Shown here piece by piece: positions 16,685-26,174 of a stretch of DNA of 64,000 nt (positions are counted from its first letter, which is position 1; the number at the start of each line of letters is the position of its first letter). The notes under the pieces were generated by a model, which ran no database searches, had not been told where the DNA came from, and worked only from the letters and a program-made list of their open reading frames with translations. Origin of the DNA: Paraburkholderia fungorum (lineage in GTDB: Bacteria > Pseudomonadota > Gammaproteobacteria > Burkholderiales > Burkholderiaceae); contig NZ_MCAS01000011.1 of NCBI RefSeq assembly GCF_003610895.1, positions 102,494 to 166,493 of the forward strand, written 5' to 3'. The translations under genes and the position numbers were made by a program.

Positions 16685-19135
16685 ATGAATCGCACCGTTG
16701 TCATTTCTCCACTGCTTATCTCCGTGTCGCTCGCGGCGGGATGCGCGCAGGCGCCCAGGTCCGAACCCGTCGTCGCTCAGGGCGCGCAACAGGTTCGTAT
16801 CGATCGCGATGCCATGGGCGTTCCCCATGTTTTCGGCAACACCTCGGCGGCGGTGATGTATGGAGCGGGTTACGCCGAAGCACAGGACCGGCTCGCCGAC
16901 ATGGAACTCTCGCGCCGGCGGGCGTTGGGACGCACGGCGGAGGTGCTGGGGCCGTCGGCGGTCCAGTCGGACATCATCTCGCGCGATCGCAAGCTCGACA
17001 GTGCCGAACTGCTGCGTATGTATCACGAGATTCCGCCCGAGCATCAACGCATGATGCAGGCCTATGTCGACGGCGTGAACCAGGAGATCGCCGAGATCGA
17101 GCAGGACCCGGCTCACAGGACGCCTTATGAAATCGCGCACTGGGGTGTGAAACCGGAGCGTTGGACGCTCCTCGATTACCTGTCGATGATTTCCGGTTTC
17201 CCGCGTGATCGCGGCGGATTCGAGCTGCAGAACCAGGCGTTTTATAACGCGATGGTGGCGCGCCACGGCCAGACGGCCGGGCGCGAGATATTCGACGACG
17301 TCGTGCCGGTGAGCGACCCCGAATCCCCGACCGCGATACCGGCGGGCGAGGATCTCGCACCGGCGCGGCCTATGCCGCAGGCGACCTATCTGACGCTGGC
17401 GCAGACCGAAGAGGGCACGCCACCCGCGGCGGCCCCGGCGCCGAGCAACAACCATAGCCGGTGCCTCGTGATCGGCCCGCAGCGATCCGCGAGCGGCAAG
17501 GTGCTGATGCTGGAGTCGACCGCCGACGGCGCTGAGATTCATCTGCATGGCGGCGGTTTTGACAGCGCCGGCTTCACGTTGCCCTCCTGGGGCATCCCGA
17601 TCATGGGACGCGGCCCGCATCATGGCTGGCTCATCACCTCCGGCCAGGAGGACACGACGGACACCTTCGCCGAACGTCTCAATCCGCAGGACCCTCATCA
17701 GTACTGGTACAAGGGCCAGTGGCGTCAGATGGAAGTCCACAACGAAAAAATCCTGGTCAAAGGCGCGGCGCCGGTCGATCACGAAGTGGCGCGCACGATT
17801 CACGGGACAGTGGTCAGCTGGGACAAACCGCATGGCGTGGCCTACACGCAGCGCTTCGCCGAACGTGGCCACGAACTGGACAACTGGGTCGCCGTCGTCG
17901 AAATGCAGCGGGCAGGTTCGCTCGCCGATTTCGAAACCAAAGGAATCGCACGGGTTTCAACCGACTTCGGCATCTGCTACGGCGACGAGAGCGGACAGAT
18001 CGGTTTCTGGGAGACCGGTCTGCAGCCGAAGCGCGCACCCGGCACCGACCCGCGACTGCCCACGCCCGGCACCGGCGACTACGAATGGCAGGGCTTTCTG
18101 TCGCTCGCGGAGCGCCCGCACATGCTCAATCCGAAGCAGGGGTACATCCACAGCTGGAATAGCAAGGCGACCACCTGGTCGCGCGAAGGGGACGAGGGGC
18201 GCTTCGGTGCGACTTTCCGCACCTGGTTGGGAAATCGTCTCGGCGCCTCGTCCACATCGGTCACGCTGCTCGATATGGAGGACTACAACCAGCAGATCTG
18301 GAACGCGATGGGCGCGCGCGACCGGAATCAGACCTCCCCCGACTTTTTCGCACCGGTCCTGCGCGCGGCGGCCGCTGAAGCACATGACCCCCAGGTCTCG
18401 CAGGCCGTGGATCTGATGCTCTCGTGGAACGGCCTCTATGAAGATCGCGACGGCGACGGCTACTACGATAGCCCGGGCCTCACCCTGTTTCGCACGTGGC
18501 TGGAGGTCGCCCCCAAGATGATCTTCAGCGGTGCTACGCAAGACTGGTGGAACAAGATCGATGCCGACCGCTATCTCAAGTATCAGACGAGCTTGCTGTA
18601 TCGTGCGCTGCAGGGATCGAAGGCCGGTCTGCCGGTCAAATTCGACTATTTCAATGGACGTTCACGCGATTCGGTCGTGATCGACACCATCCGGCAAACG
18701 ATCGCAACGGCACGCAAGCAATTCCCCGGCAAGCCGATGGCCGCCTGGCGCATGCCGATTTACTGGAAATACTTTACGGATCAAGCTGACGACCCGGCGC
18801 GTTTGCCGCTTCCCGACGACGATGAACGAAGCAGCACGACATGGGCGGAGCTCGGTCTCGGACCGAAGATGGTGCCGTTGAATGGCGGCGAGCAGTGGGT
18901 CGGATTGATGGAGCTGGGCAACGGCCACCCCGTGCTCTATTCCGTGACCGAGGCCGGCGGACAGAATCAGTTCATCGATCCGTCGGGACATGGAACGCCG
19001 CATCTTACCGATCAGGTGCAGATGCACGCGCAGAACCATCTCAAACGGATCGACCTCGATCCGGAGGATGTCCGGCGCAGCCGGAGTTCTTCGGTGACGC
19101 TCGAGTACGACGGAGGGGTATCGCGGCTGCCGTGA
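16685..19135 (+). CDS. Penicillin acylase-family (Ntn-hydrolase) lipoprotein
   Basis: 816 residues, with a lipoprotein signal peptide whose lipobox L-A-A-G-C puts the lipidated Cys at residue 20. The alpha-chain part has I-D-R-D-A-M-G-V-P-H-V-F and G-Y-A-E-A-Q-D-R-L, typical of penicillin G acylase, AHL acylases and related enzymes. The beta chain should start at the autoprocessing Ser of P-S-N-N-H (about residue 254), the N-terminal nucleophile. Later motifs include S-W-G-I-P-I-M-G-R-G-P-H-H-G-W. The enzyme cleaves amide bonds between an acyl chain and an amine, in the periplasm or at a membrane. Substrates in the family include beta-lactams, acyl-homoserine lactones and N-acyl amines, and cannot be told from sequence. 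Context: regulated porin plus LysR. Confidence 0.88.
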   Translation: MNRTVVISPLLISVSLAAGCAQAPRSEPVVAQGAQQVRIDRDAMGVPHVFGNTSAAVMYGAGYAEAQDRLADMELSRRRALGRTAEVLGPSAVQSDIISRDRKLDSAELLRMYHEIPPEHQRMMQAYVDGVNQEIAEIEQDPAHRTPYEIAHWGVKPERWTLLDYLSMISGFPRDRGGFELQNQAFYNAMVARHGQTAGREIFDDVVPVSDPESPTAIPAGEDLAPARPMPQATYLTLAQTEEGTPPAAAPAPSNNHSRCLVIGPQRSASGKVLMLESTADGAEIHLHGGGFDSAGFTLPSWGIPIMGRGPHHGWLITSGQEDTTDTFAERLNPQDPHQYWYKGQWRQMEVHNEKILVKGAAPVDHEVARTIHGTVVSWDKPHGVAYTQRFAERGHELDNWVAVVEMQRAGSLADFETKGIARVSTDFGICYGDESGQIGFWETGLQPKRAPGTDPRLPTPGTGDYEWQGFLSLAERPHMLNPKQGYIHSWNSKATTWSREGDEGRFGATFRTWLGNRLGASSTSVTLLDMEDYNQQIWNAMGARDRNQTSPDFFAPVLRAAAAEAHDPQVSQAVDLMLSWNGLYEDRDGDGYYDSPGLTLFRTWLEVAPKMIFSGATQDWWNKIDADRYLKYQTSLLYRALQGSKAGLPVKFDYFNGRSRDSVVIDTIRQTIATARKQFPGKPMAAWRMPIYWKYFTDQADDPARLPLPDDDERSSTTWAELGLGPKMVPLNGGEQWVGLMELGNGHPVLYSVTEAGGQNQFIDPSGHGTPHLTDQVQMHAQNHLKRIDLDPEDVRRSRSSSVTLEYDGGVSRLP

Positions 19136-19173
19136 GATTGTCGGTTGTGAGTCTGCCGGTCGCCGACCGGCAA

Positions 19174-20394
19174 TCAGCATGCCCGCGGTGGAATCGCCTC
19201 TGAACGGTGACTCGAGCGCGGCGTCATTTTCTGAATCAAGACGAGCGCGAGGCCCGCCGCGGCGATGAGCGCTCCGGCAATGGGGACGGCTGAGTAGCCG
19301 AACCCCGCCGAAATGGCTGCGCCGCCCGCGGCCGCACCCAGTGCATTGCCGAGATTGAACGCGCCCACGTTGACCGATGACGCGAGCCCCGGCGCTTCGG
19401 CTGCGGCGCGCATCACACGCATCTGCAACGGCGGCACGACAGCGAACGTTGCAATACCCCACACGAGCAGGCCGATGGCGGCGCCGAGGTGGCTTGTCGC
19501 GATCGTCGGGAAGGCGAGCATGACCGCGATCAGCAGCACGAGGAAGCCGATCAGGCTGCCGTCGAGCGAGCGGTCGGCGAATCGGCCGCCCACGACGTTG
19601 CCGATCGAAAAGCCGATGCCGATCAACGCGAGCATCGCCGTAATGAACACGGGCGATGCGCCGGTGATCTGCGTCAGCGTCGGCGAGATGTAGGTGTAAA
19701 GCGTAAACATTGCACCCGCGCCGAGCACGGTCGTCGCCAGTGCGCTCAACACGGTGGGGCGCGTGAGGACCGCGAGTTCGCTGCGCAGGTCCGGCAGGCG
19801 GCCCGCTTCGCCCTTCGGCAGTACGGCAAACAGGCTCGCCATGGCAATCACGCCAAGCCCGGACGTTGCCGCGAACGACATGCGCCAGCCGATCGCCTCG
19901 CCGAGCCACGTCGCGACCGGCACGCCGCCGACGTTCGCGATGGTGAGCCCCATGAACATGGTTGCGATTGCGCTTGCTTGCCGCTCGCGCGGCACGAGGC
20001 TCGCTGCAACCACCGAGCCGAGTCCGAAGAACGCGCCGTGGTTCAGGCTGGTGACGAGCCGCGCGAGCAGCAGCGTGGTGTAGTTCGGCGCCACTGCCGA
20101 GAGCAGATTGCCGAGCGTAAAGATGCCCATCAGCATGATCAGCGCGGAGCGTTTCGGCCAGCGCGCGAGCGCGAGTGTCATCAGCGGCGCGCCGATCATG
20201 ACGCCGATCGCGTAGGCGCTGATCAGCATGCCCGCGCCAGGGACGGATACGTGCAGGCCGCTGGCGATCGCGGGCAGCAGCCCCATCGGGGAGAATTCGG
20301 TCGTGCCGATGCCAAACGCGCCGACAGCGAGCGCAAAGAGCGGCAACGCCGCGCTACCGCGTGTGGACTCGCGGGAGGAAGTCGTGGAGATCAT
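19174..20394 (-). CDS. MFS efflux transporter (AraJ / DHA1-like)
   Basis: A 406-residue, 12-TM drug:H+ antiporter-1 type transporter. TM1 reads A-L-A-V-G-A-F-G-I-G-T-T-E-F, a strong marker of the AraJ/YdhP/NepI group, and the loop after TM2 has the P-L-M-T-L-A-L-A-R-W motif-A region. Typical roles are export of sugars, purine ribosides or drugs. It is transcribed divergently from a LysR gene 132 bases away, a common regulator-pump pair. The substrate is not predictable. Confidence 0.9.
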   Translation of the reverse strand: MISTTSSRESTRGSAALPLFALAVGAFGIGTTEFSPMGLLPAIASGLHVSVPGAGMLISAYAIGVMIGAPLMTLALARWPKRSALIMLMGIFTLGNLLSAVAPNYTTLLLARLVTSLNHGAFFGLGSVVAASLVPRERQASAIATMFMGLTIANVGGVPVATWLGEAIGWRMSFAATSGLGVIAMASLFAVLPKGEAGRLPDLRSELAVLTRPTVLSALATTVLGAGAMFTLYTYISPTLTQITGASPVFITAMLALIGIGFSIGNVVGGRFADRSLDGSLIGFLVLLIAVMLAFPTIATSHLGAAIGLLVWGIATFAVVPPLQMRVMRAAAEAPGLASSVNVGAFNLGNALGAAAGGAAISAGFGYSAVPIAGALIAAAGLALVLIQKMTPRSSHRSEAIPPRAC

Positions 20395-20500
20395 GCTTCA
20401 TGCCTCACAGGAAGACCGGCCGAAAGACGGCTCAGGTCAGGATCAGAATATGGCCTGAAGTGTGCGCGCTTTACTTTTGCGGAAAAAGTGGTCTATAAAC

Positions 20501-20517
20501 GAAATTATTTTGATTTC
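20501..20517. promoter_or_regulatory. Inverted repeat before the LysR gene
   Basis: Arms GAAAT and ATTTC are separated by 7 bases in an A/T-rich stretch immediately upstream of the LysR ATG, within the 132-base divergent region shared with the MFS pump. A LysR operator overlapping the regulator's own promoter is plausible; the arms are short, so support is modest. Confidence 0.3.
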
Positions 20518-20526
20518 AAATCAACA

Positions 20527-21417
20527 ATGAAGACCACACTGGATGAACTGCAAACCTTCGCGACCGTGGTCGACATGGGATCGATCACGGCGGCCGCCCA
20601 GCAGCTTGACCTGACGGTCTCGGCGGCGAGCCGCACGCTCGCGAGACTCGAGGAGAAGCTGAAGACGACCTTGCTGCGCCGAACCACGCGCCGGCTGGAG
20701 CTAACCGAGGAGGGGCGGGCGTTTCTGCAGAATGCGCGGGCGATTATCGAATCGGTGGAGAGCGCGGAGGAACAGATGGTGGCGCGGCGCGACATGCCGT
20801 CCGGGCGGTTGCGGGTCGACGCCGCGTCGCCGTTCATGCTCCACGTGATCGTGCCGCTCGTGCGGGGGTATCGGGAGCGCTATCCGCATGTGGAGCTGGA
20901 ACTGAACAGCAACGAGGGGATCATCGATCTGCTGGAGCGGCGCACCGACGTCGCGATCCGGATCGGCAGGCTGAAGGATTCGACGTTGCATAGCCGGCTC
21001 ATTGGCAACAGCCGGCTTCGTATTCTGGCGAGTCCCGGTTTTCTGGCGGAGCACGGCCAGCCACGCAAGGTCGAAGATCTCGGCAAACATGCGTTGCTGG
21101 GATTCAACCAGCCGGAGTCGCTGAATGTCTGGCCCGTGCTCGGCGCCGACGGCGAGCTGCAGCGCATCGAGCCTACGGTCTGGTCGTCCAGCGGCGAGAC
21201 GCTCAGGCAGCTGGCGCTGGATGGCGTTGGTATCGTCTGCCTGTCGGACTTCATGACTGGGCAGGATCGGGAATCGGGACGCCTCGTGCAGATTCTCGGC
21301 CGCCAGACCCAGGACATCCGGCAGCCGATCCACGCCGTCTATTATCGGAACACCGCTATTTCCTCAAGAATTGCTTCGTTTGTCGACTACCTGGTCAAAG
21401 CGTTCGAGACTCGGTGA
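20527..21417 (+). CDS. LysR-family regulator divergent to MFS pump
   Basis: 296 residues from ATG 20527 (M-K-T-T-L-D-E-L-Q-T-F). The frame is open far upstream, but that part is antisense to the pump gene and is not LysR-like. The HTH reads G-S-I-T-A-A-A-Q-Q-L-D-L-T-V-S-A-A-S-R-T, with R-R-T-T-R-R-L-E-L-T-E-E-G following. This is the TtdR/DmlR/AaeR-like CrgA group. Its last 54 bases overlap the 3' end of the convergent indolepyruvate oxidoreductase gene. Confidence 0.9.
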   Translation: MKTTLDELQTFATVVDMGSITAAAQQLDLTVSAASRTLARLEEKLKTTLLRRTTRRLELTEEGRAFLQNARAIIESVESAEEQMVARRDMPSGRLRVDAASPFMLHVIVPLVRGYRERYPHVELELNSNEGIIDLLERRTDVAIRIGRLKDSTLHSRLIGNSRLRILASPGFLAEHGQPRKVEDLGKHALLGFNQPESLNVWPVLGADGELQRIEPTVWSSSGETLRQLALDGVGIVCLSDFMTGQDRESGRLVQILGRQTQDIRQPIHAVYYRNTAISSRIASFVDYLVKAFETR

Positions 21418-24400
21418 GGCACGATAATCGCGCAGCCACTGTTCGCGTTTCGTCGCGGCCGCGACGACATTGCGCTCCTTGACGTGCCCGAATCCGCGAA
21501 TTTCATCGGGCAGATTGGCAAGCTTCATCGCCGCCTCGAAGCGCGTGCTGTCGAGCGTTGCGCAGAACTCATCGATCAGCATGACGTACTGTTCGATCAA
21601 CTCACGTTCATTGCGGCGCTCGGACGTCTTGCCGAACACGTCGAAGGTGGTGCCGCGCAGGACTTTGAGTTTGGCGAGAACGCGGAACAGGCTCAGCGTC
21701 CATTGACCAAAGCGCTGTTTCTTCAGGTGGCCGTGTTCGTCGCGTTTCGCCAGTAGCGGCGGCGCGAGATGAAAAGCGAGCTTGTAATCGCGGCCCGGTT
21801 CGCCTTCGAATTGCGCGCGCAGTTTGTCCAGGTAAGCGGGGTCCGCGTAGAGACGCGCAACTTCGTACTCGTCCTTATAGGTCATCAGCTTGGCGAGATT
21901 GCGCGCGACCACCGGCGTGAGGCGTAGCTTCGCACCCGCTGCCAGCTTCGTTTCGGCGGCGCGCATGCGGGTGACCACCTCCATGTAACGAGCCGCATAG
22001 CGCGCGTTCTGATAGAGGCCAAGCCGTTCCACATTGCGTTCGATGAGACGGTCGAGCGATTCCGGCATTTGCACCACGATCGCCTGCTGCTTTCCGGCAC
22101 GCGGCGCAAACGCATCGGCTGCGGTTTCGCCATGCTGCGCGACATAGCGGCCCCACGCGAACGCGAGTCGATTCTTCTCCACCGCGACACCGTTAAGCTC
22201 GATTGCCCGGTCGAGGCTTTCGTAGCCGACCGGCAGCCAGCCGCGTTGCCACGCAAAACCGAGCAGCAAGGGATTGGCGTAGAGCGTGTCGCCGAGCAGT
22301 TCGAGAGCAAGACGATTTGCGTCGATGAAATCGCAGTCGGCGCCGACACTCTTCAACAGGTCGTGCCGCGTCTCGTCGGCGGGGAAACTCCACTGCGGGT
22401 CGCGGACAAATTGTGCGGTTGGCGTCGCGCTACTGTTGATCGCCGCTCTCGTCACGCCATATTGCGTGCGGGAAAGCACTTCAGCGGACGCGGAAACGAT
22501 GGCATCGCAGCCGATAATCAGACGCGCTTCGCCGGTGGCAATGCGCGTGGCGTGCAATTGATCGGGGGTCGCGGCAATCTGCACGTGACTGAGCACCGCG
22601 CCGCCTTTCTGCGCGAGACCCGCCATGTCGAGTACGGTGACGCCTTTGTTTTCGAGGTGAGCGGCCATGCCCAGCAAGCCGCCGATCGTCACGACACCGG
22701 TGCCGCCCACACCGGTTACCAGCACGCCATAAGGCTTCGACAAGGGGGCCATCACAGGCCGGGGCAGCGCCGCGAAATCGGGCAGCGCGGTGTCCGGACG
22801 GGCTTTAGCGGGCTTCTTCAGCTGCGCGCCTTCCGCCGTCACGAAGCTCGGGCAAAAGCCATTCACGCATGAGAAGTCCTTATTGCACGACGACTGGTTA
22901 ATCTTGCGCTTGGTGCCGAGCGGTGTTTGCAGCGGCTCGACCGAGAGGCAGTTCGATTGCACCGAGCAGTCGCCGCAGCCTTCGCACACCGCGTCGTTGA
23001 TAAACGCGCGTTTGGCCGGATCGGGATAAGTGCCGCGTTTGCGGCGCCGGCGCTTTTCGGTTGCGCAGGTCTGGTCGTAGATCAGAATGGTCGTGCCCGT
23101 CACCTCGCGTAACTCGCGCTGCAACCGGTCGAGTTCATCGCGGTGGTAGACCTTCACGTCATCCGGAAGACGGACCTTCGCATCGTATTTCTCGGGCTCG
23201 TCGGTGACGATCAGCACCCGTTTCGCGCCCTCGGCCGTCACCTGAAACGCGATCTGCGGAACCGTGAGCACGCCGTCGACCGGCTGGCCGCCCGTCATCG
23301 CGACCGCGTCGTTGTAGAGGACCTTGTAGGTGACATTCGCGCCCGCCGCAATCGATGCGCGAATCGCGAGAAGACCGGAGTGAAAGTAGGTGCCGTCGCC
23401 GAGATTGGCGAATACGTGCCGCTCATTCGTGAAATGCATCTGCCCGGTCCACGCGACGCCTTCGCCGCCCATCTGGCTGAACGTCTCCGTATTGCGGTCC
23501 ATCCACATCGACATGTAGTGGCAGCCGATACCGGCCAGCGCGCGTGAGCCTTCCGGCACGCGGGTCGACGTGTTGTGCGGGCAGCCGGAGCAGAACCACG
23601 GCTGACGTTCGGCCACTGAACGCGGCGTGGCGGCTTCCCGTTCCTTGGCCTCGATAATGGCAACGCGCGCTTCGATCCGCGCGCGCACGTCGGCCGGCAG
23701 ATCGGCCTGTGCCAAACGCCGCGCGATCGCCTTCGCAATCAGGGCGGGCGAGAGTTCGTAATGCGCCGGCAGCAGCGTCTGCCCGCGCGGCACGGACCAT
23801 TCGCCGCCGGCGTTGTCGCGCTGATCGAATTTGCCGAATACCTTGGGACGAACATCGTCGCGCCAGTTGTACAACTCTTCCTTGAGCGCATATTCGAGGA
23901 TCTGGCGTTTCTCTTCCACGACCAGGATTTCGTCGAGTCCGGTGGCGAAGTCACGCGCGTTCTGCGCATCGAGCGGCCACACGCAGCCCACTTTCAATAC
24001 GCGAATGCCGATGCGCGCGCAGGTCTCGTCGTCGAGCGACAGATCGGCGAGCGCCTGCCGCACGTCGAGATAAGCCTTGCCCGCGGTCATGATGCCCAGA
24101 CGCGGCGTGGGGCTGTCGATCACCACGCGGTTCAGTTTGTTGGCGCGCACGTAGGCGAGGGCCGCGTACCACTTGTGATTGAGCAGACGCGCTTCCTGCG
24201 CGAGCGGCGGATCGGGCCAGCGGATATTGAGTCCGCCGTCGGGCATGTCGAAATCGTCGGGCAAGACGATCTGCAGGCGGTCCGGATCGATATCGATCGA
24301 CGCGCTCGATTCGACCACGTCGGTCACGCATTTCATCGCGACCCACAGGCCGGAATAGCGGCTCATTGCCCAGCCGTGAAGTCCGTAGTCGAGATATTCC

Positions 24401-24960
24401 TGCACGCTCGACGGATAGAGCACCGGAATGCCGCTCGCGACGAACATATGCTCGGACTGGTGCGCAACCGACGACGACTTCGCCGCATGGTCGTCGCCCG
24501 CCAGAACCAGCACGCCGCCGTTCGGATCGGTGCCGGCGGAATTCGCGTGCTTGAACACATCGCCTGTGCGGTCGACGCCCGGGCCTTTGCCGTACCACAT
24601 GCCGAATACGCCATCCACCCTGGCGCCAGGCCAGAGATTGAGCTGTTGCGTACCCCATACCGCGGTGGCCGCGAGATCCTCGTTAACCCCAGGCTGGAAC
24701 ACGACATCGTGTTCCTTGAGATGCTTCTTCGCTTTCCACAATCCCTGATCCAGCGCGCCGAGCGGCGAGCCGCGATAGCCGGACACATACCCCGCCGTCT
24801 TGAGGCCGGCTCGCTGGTCGCGCGCCTTCTGCAGCATCGGCAGACGGACCAGCGCCTGCGTCCCGCTCATGTAGACGCGGCCTTTTTCGAGTGTGTATTT
24901 GTCGTCGAGCGAAACGGTGGCGAGTGCGTCACGTAGCTCGGGCGATAGCGGGGCGTTCAT
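21364..24960 (-). CDS. Fused indolepyruvate ferredoxin oxidoreductase (alpha+beta in one chain)
   Basis: 1198 residues, the size of the single-chain proteobacterial enzyme. Order: pyrimidine domain (G-Y-V-S-G-Y-R-G-S-P-L-G-A-L-D; residues about 55-70), transketolase-like middle with F-C-S-G-C-P-H-N-T and the TPP-binding L-G-D-G-T-Y-F-H-S-G, a cysteine-rich ferredoxin region (C-E-G-C-G-D-C then C-V-N-G-F-C-P), the gamma-type domain (G-V-G-G-T-G-V-V-T-I-G-G), and a helical DUF6537-like tail. It decarboxylates aryl or branched 2-oxoacids to acyl-CoA. It differs from the split IorAB at 9534-13395, so the window encodes two forms. A divergent LysR gene starts 97 bases away. Confidence 0.92.
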   Translation of the reverse strand: MNAPLSPELRDALATVSLDDKYTLEKGRVYMSGTQALVRLPMLQKARDQRAGLKTAGYVSGYRGSPLGALDQGLWKAKKHLKEHDVVFQPGVNEDLAATAVWGTQQLNLWPGARVDGVFGMWYGKGPGVDRTGDVFKHANSAGTDPNGGVLVLAGDDHAAKSSSVAHQSEHMFVASGIPVLYPSSVQEYLDYGLHGWAMSRYSGLWVAMKCVTDVVESSASIDIDPDRLQIVLPDDFDMPDGGLNIRWPDPPLAQEARLLNHKWYAALAYVRANKLNRVVIDSPTPRLGIMTAGKAYLDVRQALADLSLDDETCARIGIRVLKVGCVWPLDAQNARDFATGLDEILVVEEKRQILEYALKEELYNWRDDVRPKVFGKFDQRDNAGGEWSVPRGQTLLPAHYELSPALIAKAIARRLAQADLPADVRARIEARVAIIEAKEREAATPRSVAERQPWFCSGCPHNTSTRVPEGSRALAGIGCHYMSMWMDRNTETFSQMGGEGVAWTGQMHFTNERHVFANLGDGTYFHSGLLAIRASIAAGANVTYKVLYNDAVAMTGGQPVDGVLTVPQIAFQVTAEGAKRVLIVTDEPEKYDAKVRLPDDVKVYHRDELDRLQRELREVTGTTILIYDQTCATEKRRRRKRGTYPDPAKRAFINDAVCEGCGDCSVQSNCLSVEPLQTPLGTKRKINQSSCNKDFSCVNGFCPSFVTAEGAQLKKPAKARPDTALPDFAALPRPVMAPLSKPYGVLVTGVGGTGVVTIGGLLGMAAHLENKGVTVLDMAGLAQKGGAVLSHVQIAATPDQLHATRIATGEARLIIGCDAIVSASAEVLSRTQYGVTRAAINSSATPTAQFVRDPQWSFPADETRHDLLKSVGADCDFIDANRLALELLGDTLYANPLLLGFAWQRGWLPVGYESLDRAIELNGVAVEKNRLAFAWGRYVAQHGETAADAFAPRAGKQQAIVVQMPESLDRLIERNVERLGLYQNARYAARYMEVVTRMRAAETKLAAGAKLRLTPVVARNLAKLMTYKDEYEVARLYADPAYLDKLRAQFEGEPGRDYKLAFHLAPPLLAKRDEHGHLKKQRFGQWTLSLFRVLAKLKVLRGTTFDVFGKTSERRNERELIEQYVMLIDEFCATLDSTRFEAAMKLANLPDEIRGFGHVKERNVVAAATKREQWLRDYRASPSLERFDQVVDKRSNS

Positions 24961-25026
24961 GGTCCATGTCTCCGATGGCTTTATTTCAGCCCGAGTATAG
25001 GAAGCGGAATTTCCATCGTAAAATCA

Positions 25027-25049
25027 CGAATACCGAATCCTGCTATTCG
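25027..25049. promoter_or_regulatory. Inverted repeat between fused oxidoreductase and LysR genes
   Basis: Perfect 6-base arms CGAATA (25027-25032) and TATTCG (25044-25049) flank an 11-base spacer and lie in the 97-base divergent gap, ending 8 bases before the LysR ATG. The N11 geometry and placement fit a LysR autoregulatory site. Confidence 0.45.
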
Positions 25050-25057
25050 AAAAACAC

Positions 25058-25963
25058 ATGTCAAAAGACATCACCCTGCGGCAGATGCGTTACTTCGTGG
25101 CAGCCGCGCAAAGCGGGCAGTTTTCGATGGCGGCGACGGTCGAACACGTATCGCAATCCGCGATTACGAACGCTGTACTCGCATTAGAGGAAACCCTGGG
25201 GACGCGGCTGTTCGAACGTTTGCCGCAGGGTGTTGCGTTGACACCGGACGGGCAGGACTTCCTGAATCACGCGCGGCACATACTCGACTCCGTGCGCGAC
25301 GCGGTCTACAAGGCCCCGTTCCGTTCGCACGACCTGAAGGGGACGGTGCGTATCGCGGCCTCCTATACGCTGCTGGGCTATTTTCTGCCGGAACTGATGG
25401 CGCGCTTTCGCGCGACTTACCCCGATGTCGAGATCGATCTGCACGATACGGACCGTGCGTCGATCGAACAGGCGGTGCTCGAGGGCGAGGTCGATCTCGG
25501 CATTGCGTTGCTCTCGAATGTGGAGAATATCCGGCGTTTTCAGCACCACACGCTGATTCGTTCGCGGCGGCAGTTATGGACGTCGCCCACGCATCCGCTG
25601 GCGAAACTCAATGCGCCGTCGCTCGCGGATATTGCGAACTATCCGTATATCCTGATCACCGTGGACGAAGGCGAAGAGTCCACGCTGCGCTACTGGCGGC
25701 GCAATGAAATCGAGCCGAATATCGCGTTTCGCACGGGTTCGATGGAGGCGTTACGCGGTCTCGTGGCGTATGGCTTCGGTGTGACGATTCTGTCCGATAT
25801 GGTATTTCGTCCGTGGTCGCTGGAAGGCAAGCGGATCGAAGCGCGGCCTATCCTCAACGCGATTCCGCAGATGGATGCGGGCATGTTGTGGCGCAAGGGC
25901 TCGACGCTGGATACGCCGGCGGTGGCGTTTCAACAGTTCCTGATTCATGCCTGCGGAAGTTGA
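25058..25963 (+). CDS. LysR-family regulator divergent to the fused oxidoreductase
   Basis: 301 residues with a standard HTH (L-R-Q-M-R-Y-F-V-A-A-A-Q-S-G-Q-F-S-M-A-A, then V-S-Q-S-A-I-T-N-A-V-L-A-L-E) and a ligand-binding domain (G-T-V-R-I-A-A-S-Y-T-L-L-G). Substitution of the more usual hydrophobic-Thr recognition residues by S-A-I-T-N is mild. Its position strongly suggests control of the 2-oxoacid oxidoreductase in response to an aryl or branched 2-oxoacid or the parent amino acid. Confidence 0.9.
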   Translation: MSKDITLRQMRYFVAAAQSGQFSMAATVEHVSQSAITNAVLALEETLGTRLFERLPQGVALTPDGQDFLNHARHILDSVRDAVYKAPFRSHDLKGTVRIAASYTLLGYFLPELMARFRATYPDVEIDLHDTDRASIEQAVLEGEVDLGIALLSNVENIRRFQHHTLIRSRRQLWTSPTHPLAKLNAPSLADIANYPYILITVDEGEESTLRYWRRNEIEPNIAFRTGSMEALRGLVAYGFGVTILSDMVFRPWSLEGKRIEARPILNAIPQMDAGMLWRKGSTLDTPAVAFQQFLIHACGS

Positions 25964-26174
25964 GGACGGGAGGCGAAGTTACAGACTGATTCGCGCCGTG
26001 ACGATGCTGTCATGACGCCGGTGCTTTCGGAACTATCCGTTTTTCGCATACCCGGATGCGTGGCCTGGGCGCTGCGTAACCCACGCTTCACCACGTCGAG
26101 ACTTGGCGAAAATACGATGGCGGAAACGGTGGCCCGGGAACCTGGTGATCCGAATGATTTAACCCGTCTGGCGC

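Noticed and set aside
19489..20526. N-terminal 346-codon extension of the LysR gene at 20527
   Set aside because: Lies antisense to the MFS pump and has shadow composition; LysR homology begins exactly at the ATG 20527.
23761..24936. 391-codon plus-strand frame inside the fused oxidoreductase
   Set aside because: Shadow of a well-supported minus-strand gene; no motif or ribosome-binding site.
25964..26174. Possible gene between the two convergent LysR genes
   Set aside because: Both strands have open frames but with no ribosome-binding site, motif or recognisable family; treated as non-coding.
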